Shown here one piece after another: positions 33,596 through 48,500 of a DNA stretch of 60,277 nucleotides. Numbering within the stretch: position 1 is the stretch's first letter; every line of letters begins with the position of its first letter. Under the pieces are notes generated by a model that saw only the letters and a list, made by a program, of their open reading frames with translations, was not told the origin of the DNA and ran no database searches. The position numbers and the translations under genes were made by a program. Source of the DNA: a virus; the IMG/VR virus record IMGVR_UViG_3300042154_003205, positions 1 through 60,277 of that record; one strand, written 5' to 3'.

Positions 33596-36500
33596 TGGCA
33601 CGTACAAGATCAGTTGATTTTCTTCCACAAATATTTCAAACTCCAGTCAACAAACAATTCTTGGCGGCTACACTGGACCAAATGGTTCAAGAGCCCAAGT
33701 TTAAAAAGACACAGGGCTTTATTGGGCGCACTGTGGGACCTGGGGTCAATCCTAACGACCGGTACGTAGTGGAACTGGACAAAACACGTCAGGATTATCA
33801 ATTGGAACCAGGGGTTGTCAGTCTAGAACCTGACACCGATAAAATCAAAAATGTCATCACTTATCCAGGTATCAATGATGCTATTGGATTTCAAGGTGGT
33901 GATCAAAACAGGCCAGACCAACTGTACAACAGCGAATACTATGTCTGGGATCCGTTTGTTGACTATGATAGTTTTGTTAACTTCAGTCAGTACTATTGGA
34001 TACCTGAGGGCCCTCAAGCAGTAGATGTGGCCGCTGCCGGTTTGCCCACATCAGCCAACTTTGCAGTTACCAGAGAGAATGGCGTGTACACTTTCTCAGG
34101 GCTGTCGGGAGACAACCCTGTTGTCAATCTAGTGCGTGGCGGCAATTACACATTTCAAGTTGCCCAAAACACCAAAGAAACTGTAAACTATCGTGTGACC
34201 AACAATGGGATTACATCATACGTTATAGATCAACAGTCTAATCCTACGTTGACCTTGGCTCGAGGCAATACCTATGTGTTCAACATCACACTCAATGGCG
34301 TGTATCCTTTTTGGATAAAAACAGCACAGACGCTAGGTACAGGCAACGCTTACAACACCGGTGTACTCAGGAACGGCAGCAGTTTTGGATTAGTAACTTT
34401 CACTGTGCCACAAGACGCTCCAGACACACTTTTTTATGTAAGTGAAAATCAGATCAATCTGCGTGGTACAATAAACATTATTGATGGTACTCCCGGAACT
34501 GGTCCAGGATTTTGGATTCAAACCTCACCGGGAATAGCTGGTGTAGTTCCTTCTACGCCCAACATCAGTAGTCGCGATGTGTCAGGTGTGACTAATAATG
34601 GTGATGATCTTGGCATAGTCACATTCAATGTACCACAGAAAACATCGCAACAATTTTACTATGATCTTGTGGATGTAGGGCCCATTGATCTTTTGACTAC
34701 ATTGCAATTTGATCAAATTAACAATCAACCATTGCAACAGTTCATAGCAACCTACGGTGGCATTGACGGTATCACATATCTAGAGACCAGAACTTTGGTG
34801 TTTACCAATCCCATATTAGATGCCGAAGATGGTGGTTGGCTACAGACTACATTATTTGATCCTTTGCCTAGATCGGACGCATTTAATGGTCAGATTGGCA
34901 GCTACGATTCAGAACTTTTTGATCAGGCCACGGTAGTCCCACTAGCTGACAGATATCAAGTGTGGCAGATTAACATAGTAAATGAAGAAGGTGTGGACTA
35001 TATTAATCTCACCAAAATAGCCAATATTGCCTCAAATCAAAAGTTTACCATAAGCTACGGTAGCACTTTTAGCAATACCAGTTGGTACAAAAATGCCGCA
35101 GGATATTTTCAACAGATCCCATTATTAACTGCTGCATTTGATCAATTGTACTATCAAGATGGCACTGATCCAGAAATATTTGGTCGTATATTGTTGTTGG
35201 ATCCTGTTGAGTCTAACACTACATTTATTGATCAGATTTTGGGACAAAAAAATTACGTATCGCCTGCTGGTATAACATTTACCAACGGACTCAAGGTTAG
35301 ATTTACTGGTGATGTTGTGCCAGCCAGTTATGGTTCAGGCACTTTGTCTGTTGAATGTTCAGCTACCACCGCCGGCAGCAATTATTTCACTTGCGAGTCT
35401 ACCGCAGGACTATACGAAGGTGAACAAATTATATTTCCAGTCACCAGCAATGGTGTGGTTGACGGACAAATTTACTACATCAAAAGCATAGCGGCCAACG
35501 GCATTCAATTCTCTATTAGCACAGTAGCTGATGGTGCCACAGTGACGTTGAGCACAGATGTGTACCAACACACTGCCACAGCCATCAGCAACAATGAATA
35601 TTATGTGGCTGGGGTAGGCACTGCAATTGAATTGTTGCCTGTTAGAAATTTTATCACACCTGAAACTTATGTAGAAGATGCCAATGACAGTACCATTGCA
35701 TCAGAACCCGACCAACCTGACTATCTTACAATTGATCGGGCCAGTCAAGACTTAAATCCCTGGACTCGTAGCAATCGTTGGTTCCATGTAGACGTACTTT
35801 TGGCCACAGCAGATTACAACAATGTCGTTGCGGTGCTGGACAACAACTATCGGGCCAAACGCCCTATCATCAGCTTTAGGCCTGACATTAGATTGTACAA
35901 CATGGGCACTGAAGGCAAACAGCCGGTGGAGATCATTGATTTCTCAGAAACTGATGCTTTCAGCAACATTGAAGGCAGCACAGGATACACTGCTGATGGA
36001 TACACCTTGGTTGATGGCAGTAGAGTGATTTTTGCAGCTGATGAAGACCCTAATGTACGTAACAAAATTTACGTGGTACAATTCATCACACCTGACACTG
36101 TGCCTCCGCTTATTGTGCAACCTATCATACACTTGGTGCTGGCTGAAGATGGCGAAGTATTGACAGATCAATCAACTGTGTGCTTGGCTGGCAATACCTA
36201 TCCTGGTGTGACTTTTTGGTATGATGGTGTTGAATGGATCGAAGCACAACAAAAAACTGGAGTACAACAAGCACCACTGTTCAATGTGTATGATTTGGAT
36301 GGTGTGAGTTTTGGCGATAGAGCCAAATATCCGTCCAGCACATTTACAGGAAGCAAACTGTTCAGTTATGCAGTGGGCGATACAACCATACTGGATCCTA
36401 TATTGCAATTCCCGTTGCAGTATTTAAATATCAACAACGTTGGCGACATTGTGTTTGAAAACAACTTGTACAAAGATACATTTTTGTATGTACAAGACAA

Positions 36501-39500
36501 TGTGTCAAGCACGTTGGATATCAGCTCAGGTGCTGCGAGAGAGTATGCCTCTCGCACTGCTTTTGCCAAACTTATTGGCTGGCAAACTGCCGCGGCAACC
36601 AGCCAGCAGTACCAACAATTTAAATTTACCTATACTGGTCAAACACTGAAACTTGATGTAGCCGTAGGCACCACCACAGTGTTGCCACCAGTCAAAATTT
36701 ATGTGGGATCACAGTTTCTCAAATCTGATCAATTCAGTTATGTTGTGAGCAGCAACAGCACAACCATCACGCTGAATGAAACTTATTTTCCCACAGATGT
36801 TATTGAAGTACTGGTGCTGAGTGATCAACCCAGTTCGGTGGGATTTTATCAAGTTCCTGTCAACTTACAAAACAACCCCTTGAATGGCAACAGTCCAAGT
36901 TTCACACTGGGCACTATTCGAACTCAATATGAAAGCATTTGTGAAAATTTATCACAGTTGTCGGGACCAATCTCAGGTGCCAACAACAGCAGAGACCTGG
37001 GCAACATTGTGCCCTATGGTGAAATCATATTGCAACAAAGCTCACCGCTTACCTTGGCTGGTTATTTTTTGCGCAGTGAACAGTTTAATATATTTGCCAG
37101 CCTGCAGTACAACAGCAATGAGTATCTCAAATTCAAAGGACAGATGCTGAATGCTGTGGTCAACTCTGTTGTGCAACCCACTGATACCACCAGCGATGTG
37201 CTGGATGCAGCCATAGAAACCATTACTCAGGGACGAGTAGAAACACAACCGTTCTACTGGAGTGACATGATTCCTTCAGGTGCAGTGTATCAACCCACAA
37301 CATATACAGTGTCAAACACCACCACCAACACGTTTGATATTATACAAGTTTATAACTACACATCAGCCAATTATCTTGGCATGAATGTTTATTTGAACAA
37401 TGTTATTCTAACTCGTGATCTAGATTATGTGGTGGCCACAGATGGGCCACGAATTACAGTGTTGGTTGATCTAACCTTGGGTGATGTGTTGTTGTTGCAG
37501 GAATATACTGAAACTTATGGCAGTTTTGTGCCCAACACACCCACCAAAATGGGACTGTATCCGGCTTGGCGCCCAGAAATTGTGGTACAAAAAACCAGTG
37601 CGGGTACACAGTCTGTGATTGTGGGCCATGACGGCAGTATCACACCAACATTTGGCGACATTAGAGATGATGTGTTGTTGGAGTTTGAAACAAGAATTTT
37701 CAACAACTTGAAACTGGATGGAAACCCTGTGCCCATTGAACTCAGTGATGTCATACCTGGACAGTTTAGATCAACTGGCTACAGTGAAAGTGACATCAAC
37801 AACATCTTGGCCACTGACTTTTTGAGTTATGTGGCCTGGAACAAGTTGGATTACAAAGCACAAGACTATTCGGCCAACAATGAGTTTTCATGGAACTACA
37901 GTGGTAGTCAAAGTCGACTGGACAATGATCCATTGCCCGGTGCCTGGCGCGGCATCTATCGCTACTACTATGACACGCAACAACCTGAGTTGACCCCTTG
38001 GGAGATGTTGGGGTTGACCATCAAACCCGACTGGTGGGACACAGTGTATGGTGCGGGCCCATACACTCAAGACAACTTGGTGTTGTGGGACGATTTGGCT
38101 GCTGGTTTTGTGGCAGACCCCGGGGATCCACATTTTGAGCCTGCTTATGCTAGACCAGATTTAACAGCGGTCATTCCCACCGGCGATGAAGGTGCGCTGT
38201 TGAGTCCTTTTGATGCAGTGGTAGGAACCTACAACGACCAAACATTCCGCAAGAGTTGGGTCGTAGGCGACGGCGGCCCAGTTGAAGCATCGTGGTGGAA
38301 TAGTAGTGCTTATCCTTTCTCAGCCATGCGACTATTGGCCTTGACTCGTCCAGCCAAGTTTTTTGCACTGTTTGCTGACCGAGACTTGTACAAGTTCAAT
38401 ACAGAATTAAATCAGTATTTGTACAACAATAGGTATAGATTGAATGCCAGAGACATTGAAGTCTACGGCAACGGTGTCAGCAAAGCCAGTTACATCAACT
38501 GGATCGTGGACTACAATCGTCAAAGTGGCCTTGACAGCACTGCAGATCTCATGGCTGACCTTGATTTTCTTGATGTGCGCCTGTGCTACAGAATGGCCAG
38601 TTTCTCAGACAAACAGTACATCAAAATTTACACAGAAAAGTCCAGCCCCAACAGTACCAACACCACACTGTTGATTCCTGATGAAAGTTATGACTTGGTA
38701 TTGTACAAAAATCAACCATTTGATCGTGCCAGTTATTCATCGGTGGTGGTACAAAAAGTCACAGGCGGATATGCTGTTTTTGGTTACAGTACCACACAAC
38801 CTTATTTCAATGTATTGCAGAGTCAATTTGTGGGGCAATTACAAACTTACACTGTGGCCGGAATCACTGTTCAAGTTCCTACATTCTACACCGACGTGGT
38901 ACAACAAGTGCCGTATGGATTTATATTTGCCAATGAAACTGCTGTGAGTGCTTTTTTGTTGAGTTATGGCAAATATTTAGAGCAGCAAGGTTTGATATTT
39001 GATGACCTTGACAATGGCTACATCTTGAACTGGAGCCAAATGGTCACTGAGTTCTTGTACTGGAGTCAACAAGGCTGGGACGAAAATGCCTTGATCAATC
39101 TCAATCCACTGGCATTTAGATTGCAGATATCTCGACCTCAGGCCGTGGTTGACAGCATTGCGGCACAGACCAATGAAAATATTTTGTTGGATCAAAATCG
39201 TACTGAATTGCCCACACGCAATCTCATTATCACACGCTTGGACAACACGTTTACTGTTGAGCCAGCAACAGATCAGACCTTGAGTTACATTGATCTCAAA
39301 TACACATCATACGAACACATGGTTGTGTTGAACAATGCCAGTGTGTTTGGCGATTTGATCTATCAACCTATCACTGGTGCTCGTCAAAGCAGATTAACTC
39401 TAATTGCAGCCAATACCACTGAATGGAACGGCAATGTTGACGCACAAGGGTTTGTCCTTAATCAAGACAACGTTCAAGAATGGAATTCTTTCACTACCTA

Positions 39501-42500
39501 TACCAAAGGTGAAATTGTACGGTACAAAGGTGCTTACTGGTCAGCAGCAGCCATTGTGCAACCCACAGCAGTGTTCAACGCCAACAACTGGTTGGCCAGT
39601 GATTACACTCAAATAGAATTAGGCTTGTTGCCCAACTTGGCCAACAAAGCCAATCAGTTGCAAAACAGTTACAACATCAACAGTGCCAATCTTGAAACAG
39701 ATAATGACTTGTTGAGTTACGGCCTAATTGGATTTCGTCCACGCCAGTACATGGCCAGTTTGAACCTGGACGATGTCAGCCAACTCAATGTGTATCGACA
39801 GTTCTTGGGCAGCAAAGGCACAATCCTCAGTGCTGAATTGTTTTCACAAGCCAATCTGGGCAAAGAATCTGCAGACTATGACATATATGAAAACTGGGCT
39901 GTACAACGTGCAGTATATGGCGCCAATGCCAATCGCAGTTATTTTCAGTTGAGATTGAATCGTGCGTTACTGAGTTCAAATCCAAGTTTGGTACAAATTA
40001 TTGAGCCGCAACAAAGTAGTGTGGCTGATCAAACTGTGTTGGTATCAGATATTTGGAGACAAAGTTACAAGATAACATCACCAGACATATTGCCAGTGAC
40101 CACTGCGGTGCCCACCGACACTGCATTGCCCACCGCAGGCTATGTTAATTTAAATGATGTGGATATCACAGTATTTGATATTAACAACACTGACAGTTTA
40201 GCTGCCAGCATTGACAATATTGGTGTTGGTACCAACATCTGGGTGGCCAAAATCAATGCCTATGACTGGGCCATTTACCGCAGTCAATCAGTGCCAGGTA
40301 TCATTGGTCATGTGTGTGATAATCTTGACGGCACCAGTCGTGTGATATTCAGCAAGCAGCACGGATTAGCAGTCAATGATCGACTGATTATTCGATTTTT
40401 TGATCCTGAAGTCAACGGGGTATACACTGTGTTGTCAGTGCCCAGTCTTGACACAGTTATCATTGCATTCAGCTTCTCCGGCAGTCGTACCATTGTGAAT
40501 GGGACCGGCATTGGATTTACTCTAGAGACTCAACGTGTGGCACAGGCCAGTGACGTACTAAATCTTCCCTATGCCAATACCATTCAACCAGGCGCCCGAG
40601 TCTGGGTGGACGACAACGGTGCTGGATTATGGAGTGTGTTACAAAAAGAAGAAGTATTTACCGAACTGTTGAGTCTGAGTCCTGTAGAAGTTGACGAAGG
40701 CGAACAATACGGCAGTGCTGTAACACAAGCGCAAAATAGATATGCTGCCTTGGTAGGCAGCCCAAGATATCGTTTGCCTGCTGGTGCCACCGAATGGAGC
40801 ATTTTTAATACATATGCTGTAAATTCTATTGTATATGTGGTAGATCCATATCAAACAGAATTTTTTCAATGTATTCTTGCAGTCGACAACGATGGATCTA
40901 CATTAATAGACATCTACAACACCACGTACTGGACACCTTACTCGCTGAATTCATTGCCGCGTCGCGGTGGCGTGTATGTTTATGTCAAAAGTGACAGTGA
41001 TGTGTATGCCCCAATATCAGCCTTGGCTCCTAATGATGCTGTGTTGAGCCTAACAATTACTGATCCAGTCAGTGGCCAATATGCAGCCCGTGAATACGGT
41101 GCCTCAGTGGACTTTGGCAATCAAACCTGGGCAGCAGCAGGTGCTCCGGGCAGTCTTGGTGCTGGCGGTCTTGGTACACCTGACAATGGTTATGCAGTAG
41201 TGATTTATCGAGATCCACAGTTGGCTGCACCAGGAAACATTCCCTACGGACAATGGCAGTTGTTGACCACACCAGGTTCACTGTTTGCCGCTGAAGAATT
41301 TGGTCACAGTGTGGCTGTAAGCCAAGACGAACGTTGGTTGTATGTGGGTGCGCCCGGTGCCAACGCTGTGTACGCTTATGGTCGAGTGGATTGGTCGCGA
41401 CAAATTTTGCAAGCGTTTGGAAATGGAACCACAACTGACTTTTACATTGGTGACATCATTCAAATTGATGCCAACACCCAACTCACAGTCAGCGTGGACG
41501 GTGATGAACAAATACTGGGCACTAACTACACTGTGGTCAATGGGTTGACCACAGTGAAATTTAACACAGCACCTGCCGAAGGTGATGCTGTTGAAATTTT
41601 TAGAACCAGCCGTGTCATATTAGATTATCAGATCTATAGAAATTTATCTGGTACTGGTGGTTCAGGATCAGGCGTTAAATTTGATGTTACTAGAAAACGC
41701 GGAACTGTTCAAGTGTACGTGGTTGATGGAGGGTTGGGCTATACCGCCGGCGATGATATAACTATTCCTGCAGCCAGTTTTGGTGGCGGTACAAGTCCTG
41801 CCAATGACATTACACTAACTGATGTCACTGTATCAGTTGGCGGTGTGATTACAACCTGGGACGGATCTCCCATTTATACTCCACCCACTCTAACCACACA
41901 ATTTAGTTTGAATGAATACTTGTACACTGTAAACAACATTTACAGTTTCTCAGTGCTGGTTGACAATGTGTTACAACGTCCTGAAATTGACTACACGTTC
42001 AGTGGAGACAGCACACTGGGCAATGACATTAATTTTATAAACTCACCAGCTGCTGGTTCCACAATTTTCATCCGCGCTGAAGGTTATTTTGAATACGCAG
42101 GCACCATTACCAATCCAGCCAGTGTGACTGGAGACAGATTTGGCCACAGCGTCAGCACCAGCACAGATGGTAGGCAAGTGCTGATTGGTGCTGCCAATGC
42201 ATTGTACACTGATCCAGAAACCAGTGACACATATTCACAAGCAGGTGGTGTGTATGTGTATGACAGAAATGTACAAAGATTCATATATGGCACAGATGGA
42301 AGCACAACACAGTTCACAGTGTTGGGCACAGTCACAGCACCAGTGAGTGTACTGGTCAATGACACATTCTTGGTCAATGAAGCAGACGCTGCACCAGATG
42401 CTGCCAACGCATTCACAGTAAATGGCAACATCATCAACATCAGCAATGCTAATTTGGTAGTTGGTGACATTGTCGAAATTGAAACCAACGAATTCCAATT

Positions 42501-45500
42501 GGTACAAACCATAAATCAAAATTCAGTTGAAGCGTTTTCAAACTATGGCTATGCCACTGACCTGTGCAGTTACAATTGCAGTTTGTATGTGGGTGTGCCC
42601 AACAGCAGTGCTCAACAACTCAAAGCAGGTGTGGTAGAACGTCGCATCAATCAAAGTCGTGCCTATGGCATTATAACGTCGCTCACAGCCAATACAAGTT
42701 TAACCAGCGGCAACACACTGCGTGTGAACAATCAAGATGTTGTGGTTCCGTCGGCCTGGAGCAGTGCTTCAAACTATGCTGTAAACACAGTTGTTTACAA
42801 CACAGTCACTCCAACCACTACAATTTATAAAAGTTTACAAAGTGTTCCAGCCAGCACAGCATTGACCAACACAGCGTACTGGCAGTCAATTACCACAACC
42901 ACAGTTGCAGCCAGTGCCAAAGTTCGTGCCTTGGCAGCGCAGATCAACATTGACGTGCCCAATGTCAATGCCACTGTGAGCACCACAGGCTATTTGACCT
43001 TGGCGGTTAAAAATTCAGCAGCAGCGGCCATTGGCGACAAACTGCAAGTTGCGCCGGGAACTATTGGTACTGCATTTGATGATCTTGGTTTTGAAACATT
43101 TGTGTTTACACAGACCATTGTGAGCCCTTATCCTGCAGACTTTGCTGGCTTTGGCACCAGTGTCAGCATTGACGATTCAGCTGTGAATCTAGTGGTTGGT
43201 GCCCCACGTGGAACCTTGTATTTGATCACAATATTTGATCTGAATGCCACAGACTTTGACGAAGGCGCCACGGACTTTTTTGACCAAGTGATTCAAAGTG
43301 GTGCAGTGTACACATATGATTTGTTGAACAGTGCCAATGGCAGTGTGACCAACCCAGACAAATTTGTGTTTGGACAACAGATTGACAATCCAGATGTGGC
43401 ATCTTATGATCAGTACGGCACTGCGGTGAACTACACCGATGGCGTGTTGTTCACCGGTGCTCCGGGCAATGAACTAGAAGACAGCACCCTGGGAGCCAAT
43501 TATGGTCGAGTATTTGTCAGCGTCAATCCTGATCGTGTGCCAGCTTGGACTGTGTTGCAAGTACAACAACCAGTGGTAGACATTAGATTGTTAAACTCAG
43601 TTTACAGTTATGATCAAGTGACATCGGCTGTGACTCAATACTATGATTTTTTCAACCCATTGCAAGGCAAAATTCTTGGAGCCGCACGTCAAAACTTGGA
43701 TTATATTGGTGCACTGGATCCTGCTAGTTACAATGTAGGCCCTACAAATATTCGTGGAACTACCTGGGGGTCTGCACATGTAGGCGAAACATGGTGGGAT
43801 ACCAGCACAGTGAGATTTATTGATCCCAATCAAGATGATTTGGTCTACGCCAGCCGTCGTTGGGGACAAATTTTCCCCGGCAGCACTGTGGATGTGTATC
43901 AATGGATAGTTAGCACAACACCTCCTGCCACTTACACAGGTCCAGGCATACCACTGACCACACTGAGTTATGTAGTCAACACAGTGTTGAATCCACAAGG
44001 AATTTTCAACACAGAATATTATTTTTGGGTCAGTGGGCTGACCTCTACTGCCACACAAAAGGGCAAGACACTGCCGGTGAGCACTGTGGCCAACTATATT
44101 GAAAATCCCAGAGCATCAGGTATCACTTACATTGCTCCCATCAATGCCAGTACTATTGCACTGTACAATGCAACAGATTTTATTGATGCTGAGGACACTA
44201 TTATCAGCATTGAGTTTGATCGAGAATTCACGAATGACAATGTTCACGTAGAATACGAATTGATTGCACAAGGTCGTGCAGATGCCTGGCTCAGCAACGG
44301 ATTGTATCGCAAATTGCAAGACAGTTTCTGTGGAGTTGACACTGCTGGTAATCTTGTGCCAGATGTAAATCTTGGACCAGCAGAACGTTACGGTGTACAA
44401 TTCCGTCCAAGACAAAGCATGTTTGTCAACAGATTTGCTGCTCTTAGAAACTATCTTGTTCGTGCCAACACAGTGTTAGCACAGTTTCCAATATCTGAGA
44501 ACCGTACATTTGTGCTGTTGAACAGTCGTGACCCGGAACTTTCTGCAATCAGCACAGTCAACGGAGTCACAACAACCAATTGGAACAAACGAGTAGCCAA
44601 CCTGGAAATTTTAAGTTTCCAGAACATAGCCCCAGACAAAGTACCATTGGGATACAAATACCTAGTGGCTACAGATTCTCGAAATCGTGGATTGTGGACC
44701 ATATATCAAGTGGTGGAAACTACTACCACAGCTGGAGTAATTAGAGAATTACAACTGGTGCGTGTGCAAAACTATGACACACGTCAATATTGGAATTACA
44801 TCAATTGGTACCTGCCCGGATACAACACCAGTTCCAAAATCATCGCTGAAGTACCCAATTACTCTGCACTGTTAACATTGGATGTTGTGCCTGGCAGTAG
44901 TGTGAAAGTCACGGCCAATGGACAAGGCAAATGGGAAATTTATTTGCGCAACACTACTGGTTGGAGTCGTGTGGGATTGCAGGATGGTACAATTGAATTC
45001 TCGGCAGAACTGTGGGACTATCAATTGGGACGTTTTGGATTTGACGTTGAAGTGTTTGATGCACAATATTTTGACCAAGAGCCTGTGATTGAAACACGCA
45101 AAATCATTCAAGCCATCAATGAAGAACTGTTTATAGATGACTTGTTGATTGAAAGAAATCGTTCATTGACCTTGATGTTTGACTTTGTTCTCAGCGAATT
45201 TGCTGCACCAGAATGGTTGGTTAAAACTTCACTGATTGATGTTGAGCACAGAATTCGTGCGCTGTTGCCCTTCCAAAATTACATCAGAGACAATCAAGAA
45301 TTTGTATTGGATTATATTCAAGAAGTCAAACCATATCATGTGCAAATTCGTGAATTCAATCTGCGCTACAGCGGTTTTAACGAATGGGGCGGTGATGTTG
45401 CTGACTTTGATCTGCCTGCATACTACGACACCAGTACTGATATACCGCAATTTACTAGCCCAATACTGTTGCCCTATGATCATGGTACAGCATTCAATTC

Positions 45501-48500
45501 ACAAACCAATAATCTCAGTGACGTGCCGGCTGATTCCACAGTGTGGAGCAGTTGGCCATACAGCCAATGGTACAACAATTATTTGTTGAGTCTAGACAGT
45601 GTTGCTCTGATCACTGCTGGATCTGGATACACTGAACCCCCATTGGTGATAATCACTGCCAACCCCAATGATCCTGCGCCCGCCGAAGCAGCCGAGGCCA
45701 CTGCAATATTGAACAGTCAAGGTCAAGTTGCGTTTATCAATGTTACCAATCCAGGTACCGGATACAGATCTACTCCTACCATAACATTTCAAGGTGGAGG
45801 TGGTATTGGCTCTGGCGCTACTGCATACCCAAGAATGACCAATGATGTGGTACGTCAATTCCGCACAGTGATACGTTATGACCGTTTCCAGTACCAAACC
45901 ACTGTGCAGACCTGGAACAGCAATGGCACCTATGAATCAGGCACCCTGGTGCGTTACCTTGATCGAGTATGGTCAGCCACTCCTGCAGACAGCAGTGCTG
46001 TTGTTGGGCCCACATTTGATTTAGAAAACTGGACCGAAGTTGACCCAGCAACTTATACATATCCTGGCGTTGCTTATCCCACTGGGTTGACTGGTGTTGA
46101 CCGTACCATGGGCTTGTACGTGCCAGGTGTAAACCAACCAGGCTTAGAATTGCCTTTGTTGGTAGACGGCGTAGATTATCCTGGAGTTCAAGTCTGGGGT
46201 GACTATTTTGCTGGAACACAAACTTTGGACGCTGATTATCAAAGTGAATTTGCTGACATCTATCTCGGCGAACGTTTTTCAGATATCAATGTCAATGGTG
46301 GAGAATTTGTTGGTCCTTATGAAGGACATGCCCCTGAAGAATTGATCAATAGTGCTGAATACGACACCATGGATCTGCGGGTGTACACACGCCCAGGATC
46401 TGACTGGCAAAACAATGGGCACGGTTTTCAAATTGGAACTCAACGTTATGAATACGACCCCGTGATCACCAGCACCTTTAGTTGGGCTGACATTGTTGAT
46501 CACCCATTCAAAATCATTGTGTCAAATTTGACCACTGGACTGGTATTAAATCAAGACATTGACTACACCGTGAACTGGTCAGAGCAGACCATTACCATAC
46601 TGGCCAATGTGGTCTCCAATGACATTATCAACATTGATGTGTATGAAATTGGTGGTGGTAGCCAACTGTATCGAGCAAATTACATTGGGTCCGAAATTGC
46701 CTCTACTGCGGTAATTGTGCCGGTAAATTATGCCCAGTTGGTTGAGGCAGCGGTGTTTATCAATGGCAATTTGGTCAGTAACCCAGTTGACCTAGAACCT
46801 TACACTGACAGCATTGTGTACAACAATAATTTCACTTATCAAAGTCTTGCTATTGTATACAATGACAATGAAATCACCATTACCAACACCAATGGTACAT
46901 CAAACTCAATCACTTGTAACAATACTACCACACTGACCGTGGGCCAGCCTATAGTGTTTGTTGGCACGGATTTTGGTGGTATTGTAGCTGGACAAACATA
47001 CTATGTTCAAAACATCATCAGTGGGGCTCAATTTGCCATTAGTTCTGTGGCAGGTGCCACCACACCGGATGTGTTGATCACTGCATCCGGTACAATGACT
47101 GGTCAACCCCAGGGCGCATACTATCGTGCTATACAAACTGTACCTCCAGGAATTGCATTATCTGATACTGCATATTGGTTGCCATTTGTGCCGTCATTGC
47201 GTACTAAAGTCACTATCAATGATGGATTTTCTGTCAACGATGGCATAGCAATTTTGGTGCTAGGCGATGCCACAAGTATTCCGGTCACAGATACTCAACA
47301 ATCCGGCAATGCCATTGTGTTGCTGGGATCACTGTCATCTTTAAGTGTGGGGCAGACTGTTACTTTTTCAGGATATAATCTGGGCGGTGTTGAGACCAAT
47401 GTTGAATATAAAATCCTAACCATTGTTGATGATTCAATAAACGCCATTACCATAACACAAGATGGTGTTACTGAGGTGTCGCTGATTGACGATCAAGCCA
47501 CATGGACTGGTGAACTCACTGCCAAATTTACCCCTACAGACTATCAGTCCTGGAGCACGCCAGTGGTTGAAAAATTTGTAGTGGATGGGTTTATTCAAAC
47601 TAATGGAGAAGTCACACTACAACAAGTGCCCACAGGAACTAATCCTGCCAACATGGTGGTCAATGTCAATGGTATTAGAATAGTGGGGCCAAGTTGTATA
47701 GAGTGGATTGGGGACGGAACCACTAACAGTTTTGGACTACCGCAACGCATGGGCACCAGTTTTTTGCAAAGCAGTATTGATGCTGTGAACGATATTCAAG
47801 TTTATGTAAATGGTGTTTTACAAAAACAATCATTTGGTGCTGAAGATGGCGTGTACAGTGTCACAAACTGGGATGGCAGCAATACTCCAGGTCGACAAGT
47901 TGTGTTTGAAAACACCCCCCAAAGTGGAGATACAATATTGATTGCTGTATCAACTTTAGCCTGGTGCTTGTTTGCCTATAACCCATCAACACCGGCATTC
48001 ACTGCTGAATTACAAATTGTATCACTGCTGAACATAGGTGATGTTATAGAAGTAATAACTTGGAATGATACCGCACAGCAAAACATTGCAACACTGACCT
48101 TCCAAGGTCCAATACAAACTGGATTGACCATAACAGAACCTTATGACACCACTGACTACGACAGCCCCACATTGAACGATCCGCTACAGCCATTGCCTGG
48201 AGAATTTGACGCAGAAACTGGTGTATCAATTCCCACCAATGATTTTGACTTGTTGCGTGACGACATTGATGGTAACCGATTGTGGGTGACCTTGGACGGT
48301 TTGAGAATTTTTGAAGGAAGCGACTACACTATTCAAGGTCAGTATTTGATTTTGGCCAGTGGAGTAATTGGGGCTGGACAACAATTGGTAGTCACAGAAT
48401 TTACCAACAGCGTAGTGCCCGAAGCAGTCACATTCCGTATATTCCAAGACATGCGTGGTGTACAAGCCACTTACAGAATGACCGCAGCCACAACCACTGC

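Noticed and set aside
42084-42512. 142-codon minus-strand frame inside the giant gene
   Set aside because: It is antisense to an FG-GAP blade and fibre module, has hydrophobic low-complexity content, and no supporting signals.
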